Source: Fusobacterium sp. (GTDB lineage Bacteria; Fusobacteriota; Fusobacteriia; Fusobacteriales; Fusobacteriaceae). Taken from it: 6,674 nucleotides of DNA. Under the pieces are notes generated by a model, which did no database searches, had not been told where the DNA came from, and saw nothing but the letters and a program-made list of their open reading frames with translations. A program made the position numbers and the translations under genes. Position 1 is the stretch's first letter. Every line of letters begins with the position of its first letter. The stretch is from contig JAGYHM010000064.1 in NCBI GenBank assembly GCA_018457305.1, positions 1 to 6,674 of the forward strand. The letters run 5' to 3'. Shown here one piece after another: positions 1 through 5,258 of this stretch.

Positions 1-26
1 GTTTCAACTCTAAAAATTACACTCAT
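1..26 (-). CDS. 5' end of a gene running off the left edge; start resembles the DUF4299-like protein
   Basis: On the minus strand an ATG at 26-24 opens a frame reading M-S-V-I-F-R-V-E up to the window edge, with no stop. A Shine-Dalgarno sequence TAGGAG (42-37) sits 10 nt upstream and overlaps the TAG stop of the preceding membrane-protein gene, so the two are almost certainly translationally adjacent in one operon. The first residues (MSVIFRVE) parallel those of the protein at 5257-6117 (MSLVFKVV). I infer that this may be a second member of the same DUF4299-like family. Only eight codons are visible, so the family call is weak, although the start signal itself is good. Confidence 0.6.
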
Positions 27-39
27 CTTAACTTTTCTC

Positions 40-465
40 CTATCTAAAAATTGCATATATTTTCATAAATAATATTACCAACATAAAAAACCATAGCGTC
101 CATAACTGTAATAATTTTTGATAGATTTTATATTTTGTGCATTTATATTTTTTCCTATCAATACTCGTTATATATTTTTCATCTAGCAACTTATATAAAT
201 ATGGGTCTAATTTTCTAAATAAAAAATAACCTGTCCCAAGTATTATTGCATTCACAGCATATTTTAAATATTTTTTTTGTTTAATGATAATTATTTCATC
301 TAAATTAAATATAATTATATTTATAAATATTAAAATTAAAACTATTAAAAATAGAACACTAAAAAACATACTTCCCATATTTTCAATTATTTTTTCTCTA
401 ATATTTATTTTATTTTCTCTTCCAACATACAATATATTAAATATTTCTTTTACAAGTTTCTCCAT
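40..465 (-). CDS. Small three-pass membrane protein of unknown function
   Basis: The 141-residue product is strongly hydrophobic in three stretches, at about residues 33-53, 68-83 and 121-140. A lysine-rich loop between the second and third (about 84-118, with RKKYKCTKYK) is probably cytoplasmic by the positive-inside rule. The N-terminal 30 residues are charged and possibly amphipathic, and no cleavable signal peptide is evident. The start ATG (465-463) is preceded by AAGGA (about 476-472) at a 6-nt spacing. The gene follows the 201-aa gene by 33 bp and its TAG stop is embedded in the ribosome binding site of the next gene, so it is the third cistron of a likely operon. I do not recognise the family. 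It could be a membrane partner or simply a lineage-specific small membrane protein. The gene is real with good confidence, but its function is unknown. Confidence 0.75.
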   Translation of the reverse strand: MEKLVKEIFNILYVGRENKINIREKIIENMGSMFFSVLFLIVLILIFINIIIFNLDEIIIIKQKKYLKYAVNAIILGTGYFLFRKLDPYLYKLLDEKYITSIDRKKYKCTKYKIYQKLLQLWTLWFFMLVILFMKIYAIFR

Positions 466-498
466 ACATTTTCCTTAAAAAAATATTTTTTCTTATAT

Positions 499-1104
499 TT
501 AATTTACTTTGTTTCCTGTTTTTAATTCATCAACTAAATCTCTTAACTCAATTATTGGTATTAGTTTATCAACTTTTTCTTCATCTAATTTTTCCCATTC
601 TATCCAAGCTAAAGACATAGTTGTATCGTACTCACCTAACAACTGATCAAGTAATATAAACACACCATCTATCATAGTTGAATTTTCTTTATCAAAATTT
701 CTTATATTTAATTCTACTCCAAGCTCATCTTCCTCTATGCAATATCTAAAATAAATATCTTTAAGTCCCATTTCAAAGCCACCATATTTAAGTGTAAAAT
801 TTTCTGGATTTGGAGTTCTTTGTCTAAATGCTTTTATCTCCCAATTTTCATATTTTGGAGCTGCTTTAACTAAATCTATTACCAAAGGAAATACTTCTTT
901 TATACCATTAGCTGAAATAGCAAATTCCCTATATCTTTCTTCAAAAATAGGACTAAACTCAAATAAAAGTCCATCTCCTACTTTTTCTAATTCATTTGAT
1001 AATTCTTCAAATAATTCTTCTTGCATTTCTGAATTTTGTATATGGTCATAATATTTTTGATTGTTTTCATCAAACCATTTCCAAAACTTTTGGTATTTAT
1101 TCAT
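499..1104 (-). CDS. Conserved hypothetical protein, soluble, 201 aa
   Basis: The product is acidic and has no signal peptide or membrane segment, so it is probably cytosolic. It shows a pattern I associate with a widespread bacterial family of unknown function. This consists of an N-terminal FWKWFDENNQKYYD (residues 7-20), an acidic helix (about 27-42), a GLLFEFSPI strand (45-53), the signature REFAISANGIKEVFPLVIDL (59-78) leading into AAPKYENW (81-88), and a C-terminal LLGEYDTTMSLAWIEW (155-170). I cannot attach a Pfam name with confidence. No catalytic motif is apparent. The ATG at 1104-1102 has a strong SD, AGGAGG, 4 nt upstream. It lies 44 bp after the 242-aa gene and 33 bp before the membrane-protein gene, so it is the second cistron of an operon that would be driven by the poly-G promoter. 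A role alongside immunity-type genes is inferred from context only. Confidence 0.85.
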   Translation of the reverse strand: MNKYQKFWKWFDENNQKYYDHIQNSEMQEELFEELSNELEKVGDGLLFEFSPIFEERYREFAISANGIKEVFPLVIDLVKAAPKYENWEIKAFRQRTPNPENFTLKYGGFEMGLKDIYFRYCIEEDELGVELNIRNFDKENSTMIDGVFILLDQLLGEYDTTMSLAWIEWEKLDEEKVDKLIPIIELRDLVDELKTGNKVN

Positions 1105-1148
1105 ATTTCCTCCTATAAGTTTTCAAAAAACTCTACTTAAAAATAAAT

Positions 1149-1877
1149 TTATTTTTTTTCATAAAATGAACCATGAATTAGTTGATAATATCTATGCTCT
1201 CCATCTTCATGAACATCTAACATAGCCAATAAAGAATCATTTGGTATTCTTGTTCCCGGTAATTTATCTTGAGAAAGATATACTGTATCTACTAAAAGTT
1301 TTGCTCCTTTAAAATAGTCTGCTCCAAAATCTTCTCCATCAACATCAAAATTTATATGTGATTTTGGATTATTCAAATCTTTAACTAATTTTTTAAACTT
1401 AGCTGGAACTTCAACTATTCCATCACGCATATCTACCAATAAATCAGCAACTGTTCTCATAAATTCAAAATTATTTTTATGTGCTTCATCAAGTACATGT
1501 AAAACTATTATTGCAGCAGACGGACTATCTCCCGGCTCATACATACTAGGTGCAGCTTGAACTACCATAGGAAAAACAATTTTTGCATTTTCATATCTTT
1601 CATAAAATTTAGCCTTTCCAAAAAATGGTGGCTTACCTGCATTTACTTTAAAAAATTCTGTATCTCTATCTCTTGGTGTAGCCATATATGGCTCTAATCT
1701 ACTAAAATCAGTTTGCCCTAGTCTTTCATTTTTTTCTGCCTTAGCCTTTTGTTTTGCAAGTATTCTTTCTCTCAACTCTTTAACATCTTGCCCATTAGCT
1801 TCCATTTTGTCTAAATCTTCCATAGAAAGATTATCTTCCCAATTTTTATACGCATCTAATCCTTTAAATAATCCCAT
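1149..1877 (-). CDS. Unknown 242-aa cytosolic protein, first gene behind the poly-G promoter
   Basis: I do not recognise the family. The protein has a charged helical N-terminus (residues 1-55, including the basic stretch AKQKAKAEKNER at 41-52), a middle section rich in Pro and aromatics (LEPYMATPRDRD, 61-72; KPPFFGKAKFYERY, 82-95), a hydrophobic helix around VFPMVVQAAP (101-110), and a C-terminal part with DVDGEDFGADYF (178-189) and LPGTRIPNDSLLAMLDV (206-222). There is no signal peptide or membrane segment. The ATG at 1877-1875 (protein starting MGLFKGLDAY) is preferred over the GTG at 1886-1884. GGAGG (1890-1886) overlaps that GTG but lies at an ideal 8 nt from the ATG. It heads a run of three complete genes plus a partial one and sits about 22 nt downstream of a predicted transcription start. 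Expression is therefore probably switched by the G-tract. Confidence 0.85.
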   Translation of the reverse strand: MGLFKGLDAYKNWEDNLSMEDLDKMEANGQDVKELRERILAKQKAKAEKNERLGQTDFSRLEPYMATPRDRDTEFFKVNAGKPPFFGKAKFYERYENAKIVFPMVVQAAPSMYEPGDSPSAAIIVLHVLDEAHKNNFEFMRTVADLLVDMRDGIVEVPAKFKKLVKDLNNPKSHINFDVDGEDFGADYFKGAKLLVDTVYLSQDKLPGTRIPNDSLLAMLDVHEDGEHRYYQLIHGSFYEKK

Positions 1878-1885
1878 AATATACA

Positions 1886-1890
1886 CCTCC
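1886..1890 (-). promoter_or_regulatory. Ribosome binding site that decides the start of the 242-aa gene
   Basis: On the minus strand GGAGG is followed by TGTATATT and then ATG (1877-1875). The upstream in-frame GTG (1886-1884) begins inside this motif and therefore cannot use it, so the ATG is the real start. Confidence 0.8.
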
Positions 1891-1905
1891 TAATTTATTA
1901 GGTAT

Positions 1906-1937
1906 ATTTTAGCACCCCCCCCCCCGAATTTTGTCAA
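1906..1937 (-). promoter_or_regulatory. Sigma-70-type promoter with an 11-nt poly-G tract in the spacer (candidate phase-variable promoter)
   Basis: Read on the minus strand, a consensus -35 box TTGACA lies at 1937-1932. An extended -10 element (TG at 1914-1913, one C, then TAAAAT at 1911-1906) follows after a 20-nt spacer. Eleven consecutive Gs (1925-1915) fill most of the spacer. A start about 7 nt after the -10, near 1899, leaves a leader of about 22 nt containing the SD and leading to the ATG at 1877. A spacer of 17 nt would be reached with 8 Gs and 18 nt with 9. The 11-G allele shown is therefore predicted to be weak, perhaps partly rescued by the extended -10. This layout matches known poly-G/C spacer switches such as Neisseria porA and opc and Bordetella fim. 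That it works this way here is inference. Confidence 0.7.
1915..1925. repeat. Homopolymeric tract of 11 C (+) / 11 G (-)
   Basis: Eleven identical C residues on the plus strand stand out sharply in a sequence that is otherwise mostly A and T. They lie between genes and precisely between the -35 and -10 boxes described above. Such tracts are classic substrates for slipped-strand mispairing, so the true length may vary among cells and be hard to fix by sequencing. Confidence 0.95.
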
Positions 1938-1940
1938 GTC

Positions 1941-1972
1941 ATAATTTTTTGGGAGGTTGTACCTCGAATTAT
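1941..1972. other. Intergenic hairpin after the LRR/SUFU gene, possible weak terminator
   Basis: A perfect 5-bp stem GAGGT/ACCTC with a 3-nt loop (1953-1965) is enclosed by an outer AT stem, ATAATT (1941-1946) with AATTAT (1967-1972), with an asymmetric internal loop. On the plus strand it is followed by A and six Ts (1974-1979). In the direction of the LRR gene it is not followed by a T-run. It could separate the LRR gene from the promoter behind it or stop antisense transcription, but it is not a convincing terminator for the minus strand. Confidence 0.35.
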
Positions 1973-1977
1973 ATTTT

Positions 1978-4900
1978 TTAATTAAATATAGTTGAAATAT
2001 TTTTATCAAAACTTATGCCATATTCAAAAAATTCTTTCACTAAAACTTCTTGGGCAATTTCTATATCTACAACTCTACTTGTAATAACTAATAAGTCTTC
2101 TGTTACATCATCATCTATAATATAACCAAGTCCTGTTTCACCTAAAACCTCATCAATATTCATAGCCAAAGAATACGGATTTACTCTTGGAAAATCAGTC
2201 AGCATAATTTTTAATTCTTCCATTTCTTCATCAAATTCAGTAAAACCTTCTCTTAATTTTTGAGTAATTATTTCTTTTCCAATTTCAACTGACCACTTAA
2301 TTCTTTCTTCTGTTCCTCTATCTCCAACAAAACCATAGTGAACTATACCTTCGCCATCATAATCTTCCAGTCCAAAAATTCCAAAATATTCTAAACCTTT
2401 CATACTTTTACGATGTAGCATAGTTAAATCATAAATACTATCTTCTTCCTCATCTTCTTCAAATTCATCTTCTCTTGCCATTTCAACTATATCAACTTTT
2501 GTTTCTTTGTAAAATTCATCAAGAGCCTTTGCCGAATATGAAACTTCACTGTCTGCAATAGATAAATCATGTAAGCATTTAAAATCTAATAAAAATTCTA
2601 TATCCCCTTTAATTTCTGTGTCAGTTATATCTATTTCTCTCAACTTAATACAAGGTTTTAAACTTTTTATATCTCCCTTAATATTAGAGCAACTTAAATC
2701 TAAACTCTCTAAATTAACTAAACTAGAAAGTGATTTTATATTTCCAGAAATATTTTTATTTTCATAAATAGATAAAGTTCTTAAATTTTCTAAATTAGAT
2801 AAACTTTTTAAATTTCCTTTAATCGGACAATCTGCTATATCTATTTCTTTTAAATTTTTTAAATTTTTTAAATTTTCTAAATCTTTAATATCTCCTGTAA
2901 AATGTGAATAAGACAATATAAGGTCTTCTAATTTATCAAAATGTTGAATATCTTTTAAATCTCCCTTTACTCTCGTATCGCAGATATACATAATTCTCAA
3001 ATCTTTAAAGTCTTTTAAATCTGATAATTTACCTTTTATTCCTTGCCCAGTTAAAATAATCTCTTTTAGATTTTTTAATTTTTTTAAATCTGATATATTT
3101 CCTTGAACTATTGAGCCAGAAAGATTTAAAATCACTAATCTTTTTAAACATAAAACATCTTTTAAATCTCCAAAAATATTTGGATATCCAGGGTCTCCAT
3201 GATTTAAACCTAATTCTAATAAATTGACAAACCATTTTAAATCTTTAAATGAATGTATCTTTGTTTCCATTTCTATTTTTTCAATGTCAACACAGCCATT
3301 TCTTAAATATTCAACCAAATTTAAAGATTCTCTATAACCTATATCTTTATGTCTAATTTCTCCCTCTAACTTATATAATTTTCTTACTGCTTCTTCAAAA
3401 CCTTTATCTTCAAATTTTATAATTTGCTCTGGATTTTCAAGTTCTATACGACTATCTTTATATCTTTCAAAATCTGCTTCTTCCATCTTATCGTTTTCAA
3501 AAATATTTTCACGATTTACATCAAGCACAAAAAAATCTTTATCTTCAAATTTGAAAAGTACTTCTTTTAATAAATAATATGCACCTTTTTTTATTTTATA
3601 TCTCAATTCTTCATTATACAGTGGAGCAACTTGTAAAATATTTAATTTTTCTCCATTTTCTAACTCAACAATTTTTTCTTCTATTTCTCTTGTTTGCATA
3701 TTTATAAATGGCATTAAAAGTAAGGCTACAAATTTATCTTTACTTGCAAAGCCCATTTCTTCATAATTGTTTCCACTTCCATTTCCTATTGAATGAAAAT
3801 TCCCAAACCAAGTTTTTTCTTCTAGTGGCATTCTTGCTAAAATTTTTAACCAACGGAATGGCCAATAATTATTTTCATCTTCATCACTAAAATCTAAATT
3901 CCAATCACTTGGCAAATAAAACATAAGTTCTGCTCTTTTATTCCCCAAATCTTCAGGAACATCCATTTTGTATGCTCCCATACCCTCTGTCATAATAATA
4001 TAATAATCTCTTTCTTTTGTTGGCTTTGAAACATGTATATCAATGTGTAAGGCATCTGACACTACTTCATGAAAAACATTTTCAAATTCTCCAAAATGTT
4101 TTTCTCTATATTTTTCTAAAATATCTAAATCTTTTTGACTATATCTAAATTTTTCTTCTATTTTTTTATCTTCTTCCAATTTTTCCTCCAACTCTTCTTC
4201 TAAATCTATTTCAACTTCAACATTTTTTGCTTTCAATTTTTCTACTATCTCAACATCTCTATCTACACAACTATAAGTCAAATCTACTTCTTTTAAGTTT
4301 TTTAATTTTAATAAATGAGAAAGATTTCCATATGTATCTGTACAAGCTAAGTCTATATATTTTAAATTCTTCAAGTCTTTTAAATCTTCAAGATTTCCAC
4401 TAATATCACAACTCATAAGTGAAATATCTTCTAATTTTTTTAAATTTTTCAAAGAAGAAAGATTTCCCTTAATTTTTTCACAATCATTCAAATCTAAAAC
4501 TTTTAAATTTGGAAAGTCTTTTAAATCTTCAAGATTTCCTTTTATATTTGTCCAACCTAAAACTAGCTTTTCTAAATCTAAACCAACTAAATCTTTAAGT
4601 GTTCCTTTTATCTTAGCATCACACATATTTATTTTTTTCAATTTTTTAAATTCTAACAAATCTTTTATATTTCCCTTTATCTCTACTCCTGTTAAAGTTA
4701 AAAGTTCTAAATCTTTTAACTCTTTAAGTAATTTTATGTTTCCTTTGATTATACTTCCAGATAAATTTAATATTTCTAATTTAGTTAGATGAACTACATC
4801 TTTTAAGTTTCCAAATATTTCTGGATTATCTGGATCTGAAAAATTTAAACTTAAATTTTTTAAATTAGGAAAATATTTTAAATCTTCTAAACTTTCAATT

Positions 4901-5070
4901 TTTCCATCTAACTTTACAAAAAATGTTTCTTTATCTTCATGTCTATCTGAATCATAAAAAACTATTTCCTCTATTTTTTCCAAATCTTCCAAAGTCATAT
5001 CATCATTCAAATCAAATAAATCTTTTATTGCTTTTTTGAAAACTTCATCTTTAAATTTTAATTTTTTCAT
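1978..5070 (-). CDS. Duplicated leucine-rich-repeat protein with SUFU (Suppressor of fused) domain, 1030 aa
   Basis: The protein has four parts. Residues 1-279 are a cap plus about nine LRRs of 23 residues (consensus like NLKxLDLSxxxIKGNIKDLKxL), followed by an acidic helix (289-307). Residues about 313-535 are a SUFU-family domain, recognised from FHEVVSDALHIDIHVSKPT (333-351), AELMFYLPSDWNL (380-392), YWPFRWLKILARMP (402-415), TWFGNFHSIGNG (420-431) and PLYNEELRYKIKKG (483-496). Residues 549-853 repeat the cap and LRR array. Residues about 878-1030 are a domain I cannot name. There is no signal peptide or membrane segment, so a cytosolic protein is expected and not an internalin-like surface LRR. 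Bacterial SUFU proteins are proposed immunity factors of polymorphic toxin systems, and LRRs usually bind proteins. A toxin-binding or scaffold role is inferred. The ATG at 5070-5068 has AGGAG 7 nt upstream. No good promoter is visible directly upstream. Confidence 0.9.
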   Translation of the reverse strand: MKKLKFKDEVFKKAIKDLFDLNDDMTLEDLEKIEEIVFYDSDRHEDKETFFVKLDGKIESLEDLKYFPNLKNLSLNFSDPDNPEIFGNLKDVVHLTKLEILNLSGSIIKGNIKLLKELKDLELLTLTGVEIKGNIKDLLEFKKLKKINMCDAKIKGTLKDLVGLDLEKLVLGWTNIKGNLEDLKDFPNLKVLDLNDCEKIKGNLSSLKNLKKLEDISLMSCDISGNLEDLKDLKNLKYIDLACTDTYGNLSHLLKLKNLKEVDLTYSCVDRDVEIVEKLKAKNVEVEIDLEEELEEKLEEDKKIEEKFRYSQKDLDILEKYREKHFGEFENVFHEVVSDALHIDIHVSKPTKERDYYIIMTEGMGAYKMDVPEDLGNKRAELMFYLPSDWNLDFSDEDENNYWPFRWLKILARMPLEEKTWFGNFHSIGNGSGNNYEEMGFASKDKFVALLLMPFINMQTREIEEKIVELENGEKLNILQVAPLYNEELRYKIKKGAYYLLKEVLFKFEDKDFFVLDVNRENIFENDKMEEADFERYKDSRIELENPEQIIKFEDKGFEEAVRKLYKLEGEIRHKDIGYRESLNLVEYLRNGCVDIEKIEMETKIHSFKDLKWFVNLLELGLNHGDPGYPNIFGDLKDVLCLKRLVILNLSGSIVQGNISDLKKLKNLKEIILTGQGIKGKLSDLKDFKDLRIMYICDTRVKGDLKDIQHFDKLEDLILSYSHFTGDIKDLENLKNLKNLKEIDIADCPIKGNLKSLSNLENLRTLSIYENKNISGNIKSLSSLVNLESLDLSCSNIKGDIKSLKPCIKLREIDITDTEIKGDIEFLLDFKCLHDLSIADSEVSYSAKALDEFYKETKVDIVEMAREDEFEEDEEEDSIYDLTMLHRKSMKGLEYFGIFGLEDYDGEGIVHYGFVGDRGTEERIKWSVEIGKEIITQKLREGFTEFDEEMEELKIMLTDFPRVNPYSLAMNIDEVLGETGLGYIIDDDVTEDLLVITSRVVDIEIAQEVLVKEFFEYGISFDKNISTIFN
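2512..3228 (-). repeat. Second leucine-rich-repeat array (protein residues about 615-853)
   Basis: About ten consecutive units are visible, mostly 23 residues long, for example KNLKEIILTGQGIKGKLSD (starting at 666) and VNLESLDLSCSNIKGDIKSL (starting at 785). One unit is 24 residues (761-784) and one is 26 (712-737). The first unit is a longer cap-like one containing NIFGDLKDV. The array corresponds to the first array unit by unit at its start (ILNLSGSI at 647-654 versus 100-107), which indicates internal duplication. Confidence 0.85.
2851..2886. repeat. 9-bp tandem repeat inside the LRR coding region, four units
   Basis: On the plus strand the unit TAAATTTTT occurs twice exactly (2851-2859, 2860-2868) and then twice with one change each (TAAATTTTC 2869-2877, TAAATCTTT 2878-2886). 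In the protein this reads KDLENLKNLKNL (residues 729-740). The LRR unit containing it is 26 residues and not 23, which is the length expected if one 9-bp unit was added by slippage. Confidence 0.85.
4234..4866 (-). repeat. First leucine-rich-repeat array (protein residues about 69-279)
   Basis: About nine units follow the N-terminal cap. Boundaries fall near residues 96, 119, 142, 165, 187, 211, 234 and 257, and most units are 23 residues long (one of 22, one of 24). Each carries the LxxLxL strand motif followed by a turn and (I)KGN(I/L)xxL. At the DNA level the repeated AAATCTTTTAAA-type segments make this region locally repetitive and prone to recombination with the second array. Confidence 0.85.
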
Positions 5071-5077
5071 TTTTCAG

Positions 5078-5082
5078 CTCCT
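5078..5082 (-). promoter_or_regulatory. Ribosome binding site of the LRR/SUFU gene
   Basis: AGGAG on the minus strand is followed by 7 nt (CTGAAAA) and then the ATG at 5070. TAAAAT strings lie just upstream (5096-5091 and 5090-5085), but neither has a -35 box at a proper distance. The promoter is therefore either inside or before the GC-rich block, or the gene is read through from the gene upstream. Confidence 0.75.
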
Positions 5083-5109
5083 ATATTTTAATTTTATTAA
5101 AAATTTTTT

Positions 5110-5251
5110 GGCTCGCCCGAGCTAAAGCTCTGCTCGCTAGGGCGACGGTGGTGCCGTCGCCTCCCACCTAATTTTATAAAAATAATTTGTGGGGTTTGGG
5201 GGCATCGCCCCCACAGGAGAGGGCGGCAGTCCCGCAGGGACGCTGTCGCCC
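5110..5251. repeat. GC-rich multi-hairpin intergenic element, probably an interspersed repeat
   Basis: This block contrasts strongly with its AT-rich surroundings and contains two GC-rich halves separated by an AT spacer (about 5169-5187). Four structures can be drawn. They are GCTCG/CGAGC (5111-5122) competing with GAGCT/AGCTC (5119-5130), an 8-bp stem GGCGACGG/CCGTCGCC with a 5-nt loop (5141-5161), a 6-bp stem around GGGGGC/GCCCCC (5198-5212) competing with TGTGGGG/CCCCACA (5188-5215), and a long stem at 5221-5251. It fills the gap between the DUF4299-like gene and the LRR/SUFU gene and holds no ORF that I can support. Similar GC-rich hairpin blocks are what I would expect of a dispersed repeat in a fusobacterial genome, but one copy alone cannot prove this. 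Confidence 0.65.
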
Positions 5252-5258
5252 TTTTTTT
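5221..5258 (+). terminator. Intrinsic-terminator-like hairpin plus T7, in plus-strand orientation
   Basis: The stem runs 5221-5251: nine pairs (one G-T), a 2-nt bulge, four more G-C/A-T pairs and a GCA loop. Seven Ts (5252-5258) follow immediately on the plus strand. It is a textbook intrinsic terminator for plus-strand transcription, that is, antisense to the genes here. In the gene direction the same hairpin follows the stop codon of the DUF4299-like gene by a few bases but is not followed by a T-run, so termination there is doubtful. Confidence 0.6.

Noticed and set aside
284..478. Plus-strand open frame of 64 codons
   Set aside because: It lies antisense to the three-pass membrane protein gene, is made of Ile/Phe/Leu codons expected from the reverse of AT-rich membrane coding sequence, and lacks a convincing ribosome binding site.
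1118..1132. Inverted repeat AGTTTT/AAAACT upstream of the 201-aa gene
   Set aside because: It is a 6-bp, mostly A-T stem that is expected by chance in this composition and is not followed by a T-run. It is too weak to call a terminator or regulator.
1875..1886. GTG at 1886 as start of the 242-aa gene (adds MYI)
   Set aside because: The GTG is part of the GGAGGTG Shine-Dalgarno sequence. The ATG at 1877 has the proper 8-nt spacing.
3029..3235. Minus-strand open frame of 68 codons
   Set aside because: It lies entirely inside the LRR/SUFU gene in another frame. Its composition (Arg, Trp, Lys, Phe) is a frame-shifted reading of the LRR repeats.
3708..3890. Plus-strand open frame of 60 codons
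   Set aside because: It is antisense to the SUFU domain, whose conserved motifs occupy the minus-strand frame, and it shows no start signal or family resemblance.
2640..4900. Regular AT-rich repeats as a CRISPR-like or satellite array
   Set aside because: The periodicity is about 69 bp, is imperfect, and corresponds exactly to the 23-residue leucine-rich repeats in one continuous reading frame.
1978..5070. LRR protein as a secreted or surface internalin-like adhesin
   Set aside because: The N-terminus (MKKLKFKDEVFKKAIKDL) has no hydrophobic signal core, and there is no LPXTG, autotransporter or membrane segment. The SUFU domain also argues for the cytosol.
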